Shown one piece after another: positions 54,741-64,000 of a stretch of 64,000 nt of DNA. Within the stretch, counting starts at the first letter, position 1, and each line of letters begins with the position of its first letter. The notes under the pieces are model-generated. The model saw only the letters and a list, made by a program, of their open reading frames with translations, was not told the DNA's origin and did not search any database. A program made the position numbers and the translations under genes. This DNA comes from Campylobacter lanienae NCTC 13004 (GTDB lineage: Bacteria > Campylobacterota > Campylobacteria > Campylobacterales > Campylobacteraceae): NCBI RefSeq assembly GCF_002139935.1, contig NZ_CP015578.1:558001-622000 (forward strand), written 5' to 3'.

Positions 54741-56320
54741 AAACAGTTATAGTATGCGATGCTATTCATCCAGTTGGTTTTGAAATTTTAAATGCTCAAA
54801 AAGATATCAAAGTTATAGATGCTGTAGATACACCAAAAGATAAGCTTTTAGATATTTTAGGCGAAGCTGATGTGGCGATTACTCGTAGCTCTACTGATTG
54901 TGGTGAGAAATTTATAAATGCAGCTACAAAATTAAAAGCCTTAGTTCGTGCTGGTGTAGGTGTGGATAATGTGGATATAGATGGCTTTTCTAAAAAGGGA
55001 ATTATAGTTATGAATGTGCCAACAGCCAATACAATCGCAGCTGTTGAGATGACTATGTGCCATCTATTAAATAGTGCTAGAAATTATATTAATTCTGTAA
55101 ATGACTTACAACAAAATCGTGTTTGGAAGCGTGAAAAATGGTATGGAAATGAGCTTTATGGCAAGACTTTAGGTGTTATAGGCTTCGGAAATATCGGCTC
55201 AAGAGTAGCATATAGAAGTTTAGCTTTTGGTATGAAAGTTATAGCATATGATCCATATATAGACCCAAGTAAAGCTACAGATATGGGCGCTACATATACT
55301 ACAAATTTTGATGATATTTTAGGCTGTGATTTTATCACGATTCACACACCTAAAAATAAAGAGACAACCAATATGATCGATGAAGAACAGATTGCTAAAA
55401 TGAAAGATGGCGTTAGGCTTATCAATTGTGCTCGTGGTGGATTATATAATGAAGATGCGCTTTATAAGAATTTACAAAATGGCAAGATTGCTTATGCTGG
55501 GATTGATGTCTTTGTCAAAGAACCAGGCAACGATCATAAATTATTAGATCTCAATAATGTAAGTGCTACTCCGCATCTAGGTGCCAATACTTATGAATCA
55601 CAAAAAAATATCGCCATAGATGCTGCTGAACAAGCTATTAGCGCTGCAAGGGGAATTTGTTATCCAAATGCTCTGAATTTACCTGTGAAAGTAGAGGATT
55701 TACCGCCATTTGTAGCGCCTTATACAGAGCTTTTACCTAAGATGGCGTATTTTGCTTCTCAACTTAGCGGTAAAAAGCAGATTAAAGCTATTAGATTAGA
55801 GCTTGAAGGCGAAGTATCAGATTACGCTGAAGCTATGCTATCTTTTGGCATTGTGGGTGCTTTAAAAGATGTTTTAGGTGATACTATAAATTACGAAAAT
55901 GCTACATTAAAGGCAGCTGAAAAAGGGATTGAAGTATCTACAACTATAGTCCCAGCAAGCGGGTATAAAAGCAAATTAACAATCAAACTAATCACAGATG
56001 AGGACTCTGTAAGCGTTGGCGGAACGGTCTTTAGTGAGACAGAGCAGAGAATTGTAAGCGTAAATGGATTTAAAACAGATTTTAAACCAAAAGGCAGAAT
56101 GATAGTATTTAAAAATCGTGATATACCAGGCGTTATAAGTGATATTAGCGGAATTTTAGCTAAATCTAAGATTAATATTGCTGATTTTAGATTAGGCAGG
56201 GATAATGATGGTTTTGCTTTGGCTGTTATATTAGTTGATGAAGATATCAAAAAAGATATTTTAGATCAGTTAAATGCACTTGATGCGTGTGTTTGGGCTA
56301 GATACGCAGTATTAATTTAA
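54737..56320 (+). CDS. serA: D-3-phosphoglycerate dehydrogenase
   Basis: A 527-residue enzyme that starts serine synthesis. The NAD loop is [16 protein letters not shown] (near 148), and the catalytic Arg, Glu and His are in [22 protein letters not shown] and [12 protein letters not shown]. An intervening ASB domain and a C-terminal ACT domain (about 452-527, [20 protein letters not shown]) make it the long type. Feedback regulation by serine through the ACT domain is known in this class. Confidence 0.95.
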   Translation: MKTVIVCDAIHPVGFEILNAQKDIKVIDAVDTPKDKLLDILGEADVAITRSSTDCGEKFINAATKLKALVRAGVGVDNVDIDGFSKKGIIVMNVPTANTIAAVEMTMCHLLNSARNYINSVNDLQQNRVWKREKWYGNELYGKTLGVIGFGNIGSRVAYRSLAFGMKVIAYDPYIDPSKATDMGATYTTNFDDILGCDFITIHTPKNKETTNMIDEEQIAKMKDGVRLINCARGGLYNEDALYKNLQNGKIAYAGIDVFVKEPGNDHKLLDLNNVSATPHLGANTYESQKNIAIDAAEQAISAARGICYPNALNLPVKVEDLPPFVAPYTELLPKMAYFASQLSGKKQIKAIRLELEGEVSDYAEAMLSFGIVGALKDVLGDTINYENATLKAAEKGIEVSTTIVPASGYKSKLTIKLITDEDSVSVGGTVFSETEQRIVSVNGFKTDFKPKGRMIVFKNRDIPGVISDISGILAKSKINIADFRLGRDNDGFALAVILVDEDIKKDILDQLNALDACVWARYAVLI

Positions 56321-56331
56321 AAGGAGAAAAT

Positions 56332-56901
56332 ATGGCTACATACTCTATGGGCGATTTAAAAAAGGGCTTAAAAATTGAAATTGATGGTAAGCCTTATAAG
56401 ATTGTTGAGTATCAACATGTCAAACCAGGTAAGGGTGCGGCATTTGTTCGTGTAAAGATCAAATCATTTCTTGATGGTAAAGTATTAGAAAAGACTTTCC
56501 ACGCTGGTGATAAATGTGAAGCTCCAAATCTAGTAGAAAAAGAGATGCAATATCTCTATGATGATGGTGAATATTCTCAATTTATGGATGTTGAATCATA
56601 TGAGCAAGTGGCTATCGCTGATGATGATGTTGGTGAAGCTAAAAAGTGGATGATAGATGGTATGATGGTTCAAATTCTATTCCATAATGGCAAAGCAATT
56701 GGCGTAGAAGTACCACAAGTAGTGGAGTTAAAAATAGTTGAAACTCAACCAAATTTCAAAGGTGATACTCAAGGTAGCAATAAAAAACCAGCAACCTTAG
56801 AGAGTGGTGCTGTGGTACAGATACCATTTCATGTGCTTGAGGGCGAAGTTATCCGTGTCGATACTGTCCGTGGCGAGTATATCGAAAGAGCAAATAAATA
56901 G
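56332..56901 (+). CDS. efp: Elongation factor P
   Basis: A 189-residue factor that helps ribosomes through polyproline stretches. The modification loop is [15 protein letters not shown], with the lysine near residue 34, followed by the KOW-type barrel and two OB domains ([32 protein letters not shown]). No epmA or epmB gene is in this window. It starts 11 bases after serA and ends at a strong hairpin. Confidence 0.96.
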   Translation: MATYSMGDLKKGLKIEIDGKPYKIVEYQHVKPGKGAAFVRVKIKSFLDGKVLEKTFHAGDKCEAPNLVEKEMQYLYDDGEYSQFMDVESYEQVAIADDDVGEAKKWMIDGMMVQILFHNGKAIGVEVPQVVELKIVETQPNFKGDTQGSNKKPATLESGAVVQIPFHVLEGEVIRVDTVRGEYIERANK

Positions 56902-56909
56902 CCACTCTT

Positions 56910-56942
56910 CTCCTTGTAAATTTATCTTACAAGGAGTTTATT
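56910..56942 (+). terminator. Terminator after efp
   Basis: A perfect 10-bp stem (CTCCTTGTAA / TTACAAGGAG) with a 7-base loop, followed by TTTATT, 8 bases after the efp stop. It closes the rpsA-serA-efp run. Confidence 0.8.
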
Positions 56943-56947
56943 ATAAT
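56942..56947 (+). promoter_or_regulatory. -10 box for the SCO1-like gene
   Basis: TATAAT directly follows the efp terminator, 35 bases before the gene start. Confidence 0.45.
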
Positions 56948-56982
56948 TATTACATAATCTCTGCTTGATTTCGGGGTGATTT

Positions 56983-57537
56983 ATGAAAAGATTAATTTAT
57001 GCTATTTTATTGATTATTTTAGCTTTTGGTGTTTATAATTTGGTTGATAATAGGCTTAAGATAGCCAAATATGATTTTGATGCTAATAGTACGCTTGGAA
57101 ATGTCAATATAACAAGCTTTAAAGATGAGTATAAAATATTATATTTTGGATATACATTTTGTCCTGATATCTGCCCATCGACTCTTACTATTTTATCATC
57201 TGTGATCGATGAAATGAAGCTTAATAATGATATTAAAATACTATTTGTTACGCTTGATTTACAAAGAGATAGCGAGAAAGAGTGCGATGAGTTTGCTAAG
57301 TATTTTTACTCAAATTCAGTATGCTTAAAGATGAAAGAAGATGAGTTAAAAAAAGTTGTAAAAAACTACAACGCCAAATACGCAATTGTAAATTTACAAA
57401 ATTCAGCGATGGATTATAGCGTAGCTCATAGCTCTTCAATCTATCTATTTGATAAAAGTGGGAAATTTTATAAAGAGATTTCAAATTTAACCAAAGATGA
57501 GATCAAAAAAGAGATATCGCAATTAATAGGTAGTTAA
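56983..57537 (+). CDS. SCO1/SenC-type copper chaperone
   Basis: A 184-residue membrane-anchored thioredoxin-fold protein (anchor about 4-22). The copper motif is FGYTFCPDICPSTL (CxxxC near 63 and 67), with the distal His in SVAHSSSIYLFD (near 148). SCO proteins deliver copper to the CuA site of cytochrome oxidases or act as thiol reductases. No cytochrome oxidase gene is adjacent here. It converges with rodA, overlapping by four bases. Confidence 0.88.
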   Translation: MKRLIYAILLIILAFGVYNLVDNRLKIAKYDFDANSTLGNVNITSFKDEYKILYFGYTFCPDICPSTLTILSSVIDEMKLNNDIKILFVTLDLQRDSEKECDEFAKYFYSNSVCLKMKEDELKKVVKNYNAKYAIVNLQNSAMDYSVAHSSSIYLFDKSGKFYKEISNLTKDEIKKEISQLIGS

Positions 57538-58640
57538 AAGTTAATTTTAACAAATCTATTTGTTTTATCAAATCTAAAAGTTAATAGATTTTGTAAAATT
57601 CCAAATAGACACATAAAGGTGATAAAACTACTTCCGCCATAGCTATAAAATGGTAGCGGAATCCCAACAACAGGCGCAAAACCTATAGTCATAAAGATAT
57701 TGATACTCACATATATAAAGACCAAAAACGCCACAGCGCTAACGGCTACTTTGATAAAATATTCATCTTTAAGCTTATAATTTAAGCTTAAAAGGTGAAT
57801 TATCAAAAATCCATATAACATTATAAGCCCAGCACCACCGATAAATCCATATCTCTCAACCGTATAAGCAAAGATAAAATCACTAGTGGCGATTGGTAGG
57901 AATTTAAATTTAGTTTGCGTGGCCTCATCGATGCTTTTGCCAGTGATACCGCCATTTCCGATTGCGATAATGCTTTGTTTGACTTGATAGCTAGGCTTTT
58001 CGCTTATGAAATCGGCTATTCTTTTCTTTTGATAATCGTGTAAATTTTCGTATAAAATAGGTGAGCAAATTCCAATTAATAAAGCAATACTAATCCAAAT
58101 TTTGCGATTTACTCCGATTATAAATAGCACTCCATAGCCAGTAATTAATAGCATAAGTGCCGTGCCTAGATCTGGCTCTTTTAAGATTAAAAAAAATGGT
58201 AAAAGGATATAAAAGCTAATTTTTAAAAATTGTTTAAAGTTATATCCATTTTCATCGGGGGGAGTTTTTTTGATGATATAAGCTAGCATCAAGACAAAAG
58301 CAGGCTTCATAATCTCGCTAGGTTGGATGGTGAAATTTATAAATGGTATTTCGATCCACCTTTGCGCCCCAAGCTTGCTAACACCGACAAATTCGACACT
58401 CAAAAGCAAAATTATATTAATCCAATATATACTAGGAATCAACCATTCAAGCTTACGAATCGGTAACAAAAAAAATAGCATAAACGCCCCAAAGCCAATT
58501 ATAAAATAGGCTATCATCTTAGCTGAGAGCATATCGCTAGCTTCGTTTATTAGGCTATATGAGAGAAATATAATCGGAAGTATAAGTGCTGGCTGAACAT
58601 AATCAAAATGTGTTAAAATTCTCTTATCTAGTAGTATCAA
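57534..58640 (-). CDS. mrdB: Rod-shape SEDS glycosyltransferase RodA (MrdB)
   Basis: A 368-residue membrane protein with ten hydrophobic segments, of the SEDS family that polymerises peptidoglycan. Landmarks are AQRWIEIPFINFTIQPSEIM (near 90), LKEPDLGTALMLL (near 150) and GITGKSIDEATQTKFKFLP with PLPFYSYGGSSF near the end. Choice of RodA over FtsW is by length and by the C. jejuni order (mrdB next to the pseudouridine synthase). Its start lies divergent to, and overlaps the upstream region of, the rluD-type gene. Confidence 0.88.
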   Translation of the reverse strand: MILLDKRILTHFDYVQPALILPIIFLSYSLINEASDMLSAKMIAYFIIGFGAFMLFFLLPIRKLEWLIPSIYWINIILLLSVEFVGVSKLGAQRWIEIPFINFTIQPSEIMKPAFVLMLAYIIKKTPPDENGYNFKQFLKISFYILLPFFLILKEPDLGTALMLLITGYGVLFIIGVNRKIWISIALLIGICSPILYENLHDYQKKRIADFISEKPSYQVKQSIIAIGNGGITGKSIDEATQTKFKFLPIATSDFIFAYTVERYGFIGGAGLIMLYGFLIIHLLSLNYKLKDEYFIKVAVSAVAFLVFIYVSINIFMTIGFAPVVGIPLPFYSYGGSSFITFMCLFGILQNLLTFRFDKTNRFVKINF

Positions 58641-58693
58641 AATTCAAACCTAAGCAAAAATTGGGTAAAATTCTAGCTAAAAAAGGGTTAAGA

Positions 58694-59674
58694 TTGACTG
58701 AATTTATCTCTTCTAAGAGCGTTAGATTGGACCAAGAGTTGGCGTCTAAGCTTAATATCGCAAGAAATCAAGTAATAAATTTAATCAAAAATGGCAATGT
58801 AAGTGTAAATAATAAAATAATAAATAAAGCCGGATTTAATCTAAATTTAGGAGATAAAATCACCATTTCAACGCCACAAATTTCTGAAATTCAAAGTGAA
58901 TTTAAAGCTGATTTTGATATTGAGATTATATATGAAGATGATGATATTTTGGTGATTAATAAGCCGATTAATCTCACAATCCACCCAGCCCCAAGCGTCA
59001 AAGAAGCCACGCTTGTAGAGTGGCTAAAACAAAATGGCTACACCTTATCAAATTTAGCAGGCCAGGAGCGTGCTGGCATTGTCCATCGCTTGGATAAAGG
59101 AACTAGCGGAGTGATGGTAGTGGCTAAAAATAACGAATCTCACGCAAATTTAAGCAAGCAATTAAGCACACGAGATATGGGGCGGATCTATTTACTACTT
59201 TGCGATTTAGCGCTTAAAGAAAATTGCGTGATAGATAGAGCCATTGGCAGACATCCACAAAATAGATTAAAAAACGCTATAATAAGCAACGCAAAGCCTT
59301 CTAAATCAGCATTTGCCAATATCTTAACAAGCCAAAATAAGCTGATTAATTTAGTCGCTGCTAAGCTATTTAGTGGTCGAACTCATCAGATTAGAGTCCA
59401 TTTGGCGAGTATAAACCGCCATATTTTGGGGGATGATTTATATGGTTTTAAGAGCAATAGTGCTAAAATAGGCAGAATTTTTTTACATGCTTATATTTTG
59501 AGATTGATTCACCCTAGAAGTAGCCAAATTATGGAATTTAAAGCCACTTTACCTAGTGAGTTTTATGAACTAATTGGCAAGGAATTTGATAAGGAGATAG
59601 TAGATGAGAGCATTAAGGCTGATATTTTGTGTGATATCTTTAATGATATTTCTAACTGGATGTATTACAACTAA
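58694..59674 (+). CDS. RluD-type 23S rRNA pseudouridine synthase
   Basis: A protein of about 326 residues. An S4 RNA-binding domain (about 10-65: RLDQELASKLNIARNQVINL) is followed by the catalytic domain with the active Asp in GIVHRLDKGTSGVMVVAKN and SGRTHQIRVHLASINR. I choose TTG at 58694, which follows AAAGGG with good spacing; the longer frame from 58586 runs into the divergent rodA gene. The exact uridines modified are unknown. flpA begins inside its 3' end, overlapping by 71 bases. Confidence 0.87.
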   Translation: MTEFISSKSVRLDQELASKLNIARNQVINLIKNGNVSVNNKIINKAGFNLNLGDKITISTPQISEIQSEFKADFDIEIIYEDDDILVINKPINLTIHPAPSVKEATLVEWLKQNGYTLSNLAGQERAGIVHRLDKGTSGVMVVAKNNESHANLSKQLSTRDMGRIYLLLCDLALKENCVIDRAIGRHPQNRLKNAIISNAKPSKSAFANILTSQNKLINLVAAKLFSGRTHQIRVHLASINRHILGDDLYGFKSNSAKIGRIFLHAYILRLIHPRSSQIMEFKATLPSEFYELIGKEFDKEIVDESIKADILCDIFNDISNWMYYN

Positions 59675-60821
59675 GACAACGCAGATTGACCCGAGTCTGC
59701 CTACTATTAGTGAATTAAAGACTATTAGCGATATGACAGAGATCGCTTTTGAGTGGCCGTTAATGTCGGATTATAATATTAGTGGATATCAGCTATACCG
59801 CTCTAATCCTAATGATAATAATCAATTGAATTTAATCGCTAAATTAAACGATAAATTCGCTACTCACTATGTCGATACCAATCTAGCCCCAGCGACAGAG
59901 TATCTATATGAACTTAGAACTTATAATGAACTAGGTAATATCTCAGCTGAAGGCCAAAAAGTTAGCGCTATGACCCAACCTCTCATTGAGTCAGTTACAT
60001 TTATCCAAGCTCTTTATGGCTTGCCAAATAAGATAAAAGTTTTATGGCGCCCACATCCAGATCTTAGAGTGGCTTCATATATCTTAGAAAAAAGCTCACT
60101 ATCAAATGATAGTTGGCATGAAGTAGCTCGCATAAATGGTAGATTAAATGTCGAATATATAGATAATGATGTTGAGCCAGGGCAGAATTATAGATATCGA
60201 ATTTCAGTTAAAACCTATAACGGCATAATATCAGCACCAAGCAAGGTAGTAGATGCACAGACAAAAGCATTGCCAAATATGGTTATAAATTTAAGCGCTA
60301 GTGTGAATTTGCCTAAAAAAATTATCCTAACTTGGGAGCCAAATTCAAATGACGATTTTGATCATTACGCTATTTACCGAGCTACAAATGATATATTTCC
60401 TATGACAAAGATCGCCACTACGCTAGATACAGCTTATGAAGATTTAATCAATGATAATGGGGTAAATTATTACTATAAAGTTACAGCAGTAGATAAAGAT
60501 GGCCTAGAAAGCCCACGCCAAAACAACGCAGTAGTAGGCTCTACCTTAGCAACGCCTAAAGAGCCGATATTTAGCTCTGCTAAATTCAATGGCTCATCAG
60601 TAGAGCTAAACTGGGATCAAGGTAGTGATTTAAGAGCTATAAAGTATAAAATCACAAAATCAAGTAGTGAAGGTGAGTTTATAATATATGATATAAATTC
60701 TCAAAATTACAGCGATTTTGATGTTAGAAAAGGCTTAGAATATACATACAAAATTCAAGCAATAGATGAGTTTGGCCTAGAGTCCAAATATAGCCAAAAA
60801 GCCGTAGTGATAACGAAATAA
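59604..60821 (+). CDS. flpA: Fibronectin type III domain lipoprotein (FlpA-like)
   Basis: A 405-residue surface lipoprotein. The signal peptide ends with lipobox FLTGC (Cys at 19). At least four fibronectin type III-like repeats follow, with the recurring pattern W-x-Y-x-YR/Y-x-Y, for example YNISGYQLYRSNPND, VEPGQNYRYRISVKTYNG, DFDHYAIYRATND and LEYTYKIQAIDEFGLES. C. jejuni FlpA (same position before trmB) binds fibronectin and promotes adhesion to host cells. That function is carried over from homology. ATG 59604 with AAGGAG. Confidence 0.88.
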   Translation: MRALRLIFCVISLMIFLTGCITTKTTQIDPSLPTISELKTISDMTEIAFEWPLMSDYNISGYQLYRSNPNDNNQLNLIAKLNDKFATHYVDTNLAPATEYLYELRTYNELGNISAEGQKVSAMTQPLIESVTFIQALYGLPNKIKVLWRPHPDLRVASYILEKSSLSNDSWHEVARINGRLNVEYIDNDVEPGQNYRYRISVKTYNGIISAPSKVVDAQTKALPNMVINLSASVNLPKKIILTWEPNSNDDFDHYAIYRATNDIFPMTKIATTLDTAYEDLINDNGVNYYYKVTAVDKDGLESPRQNNAVVGSTLATPKEPIFSSAKFNGSSVELNWDQGSDLRAIKYKITKSSSEGEFIIYDINSQNYSDFDVRKGLEYTYKIQAIDEFGLESKYSQKAVVITK

Positions 60822-61996
60822 TGCCAAATTTCTTAGCTAAAAATTTAAAAGATATTAAGCTTCCTGTATTATTTGATGGAGTGGAGTTTCTTTGGGAGGC
60901 TAAAAATGGTGATGAGAAGCTGATCTACACTAAGGCTTTAAATTGCGAGTTTTGCCTTGTTGCTAAGCGTAGTGGTGACAAATTCGTAATCAAATGTGAT
61001 AAGCTCTCAAGACCAGCTAGGTTAGATGCTATACAAATAGCCTTAGAGGCTTATAAGCAGGTATTTGCCACTGATATTATCAGTCAAGCCACAGCAGTCA
61101 AAAAGCCTAAAAATATTAATTCTAGCGAATATATTATAAGTAGCGATGAGTTAATAGATAAAATAGATGGTTATGATAATGTATTTGTAGAGATTGGATT
61201 TGGTAGTGGCAGACATCTACTCTATCAAGCTAAATCCAATCCAAAGACGCTAATTATCGGTATAGAAGTCTATAAGCCAGCGTGTATGCAAGTGGATAAT
61301 CTAGCTAGGCTTAATGGGTTAAAAAATATTTTATTATTAAATTTAGATGCTAGACTTGTGATGAGTCTTCTAAGATCAAATAGCATTGATAGGCTATTTT
61401 TACACTTTCCAGTGCCGTGGCAAAAGAGCAAGATGAGAAGAGTAGTGAGCGATCAGTTTGCTATGGAGTGTAAGAGAATTTTAAAAGATGGTGGCAAATT
61501 TGAGCTAAGAAGTGATGATAGAGAGTATGCTGATTATACTATTGGCTGCTTTATGGATCTTAAAAAGGCTAGTATTGAGATATATAAAAATAGATTTTTA
61601 GAAGTTTCAAGCAAATATGAAGATAGATGGATAAGGCAAAATAAAGATATTTATGATGTAATTTGCTCATTTTATGGTAATAGCGATGAGCTAAGCTTGG
61701 AGTGTGAATTTGAGTTTGCTAAGCCAAATTTGGAACATATAAAATCAAATTTCACCAATCAAACAATCAAAAATAGCGATCATTTTATACATTTGGAGCG
61801 AATTTATCATCTTTTAGATGGTGGAATTTTATTGCGGGTGGCATTTGGGTCATTTTATAGACCTGAGCATAGATATCTGTTAATTACTAATGATAGTATC
61901 TCATATCTATTTAAAAAACCGCTATTAACTATAGAAAATGTCAAAGCTCATAAGAATTTAGAAGGTATGTTAAATGCGTCACATTGTAGAAGCTAG
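60821..61996 (+). CDS. trmB: tRNA (guanine46-N7)-methyltransferase, long form
   Basis: A 391-residue enzyme that methylates G46 in the variable loop of tRNAs. The SAM motif is VFVEIGFGSGRHLLYQA (near 125), and the signature region is LFLHFPVPWQKSKMRRVVSD (near 191). E. coli TrmB has 239 residues; extra parts here are an N-terminal domain of about 100 residues and a C-terminal domain of about 120, a layout typical for this class of bacteria. It overlaps flpA by one base and ftsE by 23. Confidence 0.88.
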   Translation: MPNFLAKNLKDIKLPVLFDGVEFLWEAKNGDEKLIYTKALNCEFCLVAKRSGDKFVIKCDKLSRPARLDAIQIALEAYKQVFATDIISQATAVKKPKNINSSEYIISSDELIDKIDGYDNVFVEIGFGSGRHLLYQAKSNPKTLIIGIEVYKPACMQVDNLARLNGLKNILLLNLDARLVMSLLRSNSIDRLFLHFPVPWQKSKMRRVVSDQFAMECKRILKDGGKFELRSDDREYADYTIGCFMDLKKASIEIYKNRFLEVSSKYEDRWIRQNKDIYDVICSFYGNSDELSLECEFEFAKPNLEHIKSNFTNQTIKNSDHFIHLERIYHLLDGGILLRVAFGSFYRPEHRYLLITNDSISYLFKKPLLTIENVKAHKNLEGMLNASHCRS

Positions 61997-62645
61997 GGAT
62001 TTAGTCTTAGAGTATGATAGGAGTTTTAAAGTTATAAATGGGGCTAGTTTTAATATAAATGTAAATGATTTTGTCTTTATAACCGGAAAAAGTGGTAGTG
62101 GCAAATCCACTTTAATCCGCTCAATGTATGGAGATATGGATATTAGCAGTGGTAGTTTAAATGTCTGTTTGAGTGAATTAAAGGGTATTAATAGAACTTC
62201 TTTAGCACTTTTAAGGCAAAGAGTTGGGATAATTTTTCAAGATTTTAGGCTTATAAATGAGTGGAATGTAGAGCGAAATGTGATGTTACCACTTATCATT
62301 AAAGGTTATAATCAAAGCGTATGTAAAAAACAGGCTGCAAAGCTATTAAATCATGTAAATTTACTTCATAAATCTGATAAATTCCCATTAGAATTAAGCG
62401 GTGGCGAACAGCAAAGAGTAGCGATGGCAAGGGCATTAGCACACAATCCGCAATTGTTATTATGTGATGAGCCAACTGGTAGCTTGGATGACTATTCTAG
62501 TGATGTTATCTGGTCACTTCTTCGCTCGGCAAAGGAGGGTTTAGGCACTTGCGTGGTGGTTGTTACACATAAAATTCCTTCAGGTCTAAGGATGGATTAT
62601 CGCCACTTTGAGTTATCAAATGGAGAGATAAATGAGATCATTTAA
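61974..62645 (+). CDS. ftsE: Cell division ATP-binding protein FtsE
   Basis: A 223-residue ABC ATPase that, with FtsX, controls septal peptidoglycan hydrolases. Walker A is GKSGSGKST (near 35), Q-loop IFQDFRLI, signature LSGGEQQRVAMARALAH, Walker B LLLCDEPTGSLD and switch His in VVTHKI. It overlaps trmB and ftsX (by 14 bases), so the three are coupled. Confidence 0.93.
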   Translation: MRHIVEARDLVLEYDRSFKVINGASFNINVNDFVFITGKSGSGKSTLIRSMYGDMDISSGSLNVCLSELKGINRTSLALLRQRVGIIFQDFRLINEWNVERNVMLPLIIKGYNQSVCKKQAAKLLNHVNLLHKSDKFPLELSGGEQQRVAMARALAHNPQLLLCDEPTGSLDDYSSDVIWSLLRSAKEGLGTCVVVVTHKIPSGLRMDYRHFELSNGEINEII

Positions 62646-63441
62646 GAGCCATATTAGTGTTATTTTTCCGCTTGTGATCTTGCTTTTTGCTATTGAGTTT
62701 AGCTTGATGCTTGGTAAGTTTGTGAGTGATTATGAGTTTAAGATGGCTAGCGATTATAATATTATAATTGTATCAGAAATCGAGCTAAATGATAATATGC
62801 TAATTCCGATTATACCGACCTTTGCTTCGCTTGCGACTTTGGATGCGAATTTGATTTTAAATCGTCTTAAAAATGATATCTCGGCTAAAAATATCTCTGT
62901 ATTAAAGAGTATTTTGCCTAAATTTTACTCTCTTAAATTGACTAATTTCCCATCTAAAGATGCTATGGTAAATATTAAAGCAAATTTATCTAAAATCCAA
63001 GGCGTAAAGCGAGTTGAAACCTTCTCTAAAACGCATGATCAAGTCTATAATATGCTGATATTATCTAAAAATATAGCCGATTATTTTGCGATTTTAGTTG
63101 GGCTTTTGGGGCTTGTTTTGGTATTTAAACAGATGAGAATTTGGCTTTATGAGCATAAAAGAAGAGTTGAGATTATGACGCTTTTTGGTGCGCCGTATTG
63201 GCTAAAATCAGCTATGCTTTATAAATTATCAATTATAGATAGTATTATCGCAACGACTCTTGTGGTGATATTTTATGCGATTTTCCCAGCTTTGCCAAGC
63301 TTTAAAAGTGCGATTTTTGCCGTTGGATTTGATCAGCCAAATTTAAATTTATTAAGCGATGCTACTATATTATTTGGTGTCTCAATCGGGGTTTCTGTTA
63401 TAGCTGTTAGTTTGGTTATGCTACTTTCAAGGCGTAGATGA
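62632..63441 (+). CDS. ftsX: Cell division membrane protein FtsX
   Basis: A 269-residue protein with four membrane segments: residues 8-28, then a large periplasmic loop (about 40-140), and helices near 145-167, 195-217 and 245-265. The MacB/FtsX-like helix MRIWLYEHKRRVEIMTLFGA near 168 connects to FtsE. The periplasmic loop binds EnvC-type activators, and such a gene follows directly. Confidence 0.9.
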   Translation: MRSFKSHISVIFPLVILLFAIEFSLMLGKFVSDYEFKMASDYNIIIVSEIELNDNMLIPIIPTFASLATLDANLILNRLKNDISAKNISVLKSILPKFYSLKLTNFPSKDAMVNIKANLSKIQGVKRVETFSKTHDQVYNMLILSKNIADYFAILVGLLGLVLVFKQMRIWLYEHKRRVEIMTLFGAPYWLKSAMLYKLSIIDSIIATTLVVIFYAIFPALPSFKSAIFAVGFDQPNLNLLSDATILFGVSIGVSVIAVSLVMLLSRRR

Positions 63442-64000
63442 TGAGAATTTTACTCCTTTTTACCATATCTATTTATATGCTCTTTTCAGCAGATGTATCA
63501 GAGAAGATAAAAGATCAAAAAGATAGCATAAGCTCAGCTAAAAAGCTTGAAAATCAGATCAATAAAAAGCTTGAAGAGTTAGCTAAAGATATAATCGCTG
63601 GTAATAAAGCTGTAGAGAGTACCGCTAAGCAAATTGAAGAGCTATCAGAGCAGGTAAAAGCTCTAGAAGATAGCGCTCGCAACGCAAATATAGAGCTTGA
63701 TAAATTAACTAGCCAAAATGGTGAATTGATTAAGAATCAAAAAGATATGGAGCTTAGGATGATTAAGATTATAAGCGAGGATTTTGCTTATGATTTGGTC
63801 GCTCCAAATGATTATAGCGAGAGTCAAGATAGCATAATCGCAACTGAAATTTTATCAAATTTAAATAGAGTGATGAGTAGTGAGTTTAAAAAATTAGCCA
63901 AAGATTATGAAGAGACTACAAATTTGATAAAATCGCAATCAGAAAAGATTGAATCTATTAAATTTAATCTTAAAGAATTTCGCCAAAAGCAGACCGCCCT
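63441..64000 (+). CDS. EnvC-like murein hydrolase activator (3' end outside window)
   Basis: The first 186 codons of a gene starting ATG at 63441 (sharing TGATG with ftsX). It encodes a signal peptide (about residues 1-17: ILLLFTISIYMLFSA) and then a long coiled coil rich in K, E and Q. This is the N-terminal organisation of EnvC, which FtsEX recruits to the septum. The C-terminal LytM/M23 domain would lie beyond the window, so it cannot be confirmed here. In C. jejuni the same gene order is seen. Confidence 0.8.
   Translation, partial: MRILLLFTISIYMLFSADVSEKIKDQKDSISSAKKLENQINKKLEELAKDIIAGNKAVESTAKQIEELSEQVKALEDSARNANIELDKLTSQNGELIKNQKDMELRMIKIISEDFAYDLVAPNDYSESQDSIIATEILSNLNRVMSSEFKKLAKDYEETTNLIKSQSEKIESIKFNLKEFRQKQTA

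Noticed and set aside
58257-58262. Six-C (coding strand) tract in rodA as a phase-variation site
   Set aside because: Six bases is common by chance and too short for high slippage; rodA is expected to be essential.

Overview
The window is a continuous piece of an AT-rich Campylobacterota chromosome, most likely Campylobacter. The basis is gene content and order: M23 peptidase-bactofilin-mfd, uvrC next to guaA, flgF-flgG behind a sigma-54 promoter, purD-RDD-lptD-like-pnp, pheS-pheT-aroA-ispH-rpsA-serA, and rodA-rluD-flpA-trmB-ftsE-ftsX-envC-like. These blocks match the order I remember from Campylobacter jejuni and, for the first, Helicobacter pylori, but the blocks are shuffled relative to C. 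jejuni. A species of the fetus/hyointestinalis/lanienae type is my guess and is not proven here. Genes are tightly packed, often overlapping by 1-70 bases, and TTG starts are common. No tRNA, rRNA, CRISPR array or insertion sequence was seen.

Layout: 1-6080 holds a cell-shape and DNA-repair operon (M23 peptidase, bactofilin, Mfd, HEAAH protein, DUF815-like ATPase, MagIII glycosylase). 6081-12887 holds small metabolic genes, ilvA, uvrC, a DUF721-like protein, a tiny lipoprotein missed by length cut-offs, guaA and hemD. 12879-16487 is a minus-strand run of uppP, thiE and an amino-acid ABC transporter. 16548-18210 is the sigma-54-driven flgF-flgG pair. 18254-22040 is a minus-strand surface-modification cassette: an MBOAT O-acyltransferase with a nine-G tract followed by two tandemly duplicated SGNH-like partners. 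22162-24603 holds the agmatine-to-putrescine genes aguA and aguB and a YgjP-like peptidase.

24601-28749 is an accessory island: a large phage-type polyvalent protein with a BECR-like nuclease region and an HExxH peptidase region, split into two frames at an A7 slippery run, then strong hairpins and a coiled-coil protein. No integrase or complete phage is present. 28784-36265 returns to housekeeping transporters, an ABC-F protein, a Ste24-type protease, prmC and a YbgC thioesterase. 36273-38528 carries three minus-strand genes (periplasmic protein, UDG-like protein, GNAT). 38651-38845 is a structured RNA that I call 6S RNA, directly upstream of purD. From 38864 to the end are envelope, RNA-turnover, translation and division genes, ending inside an EnvC-like gene.

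The most interesting parts are the G9-controlled MBOAT/SGNH cassette, which looks like a phase-variable glycan O-acylation switch, and the polyvalent toxin-like gene, which a -1 frameshift at 26022-26028 would fuse into one protein of about 1,128 residues.
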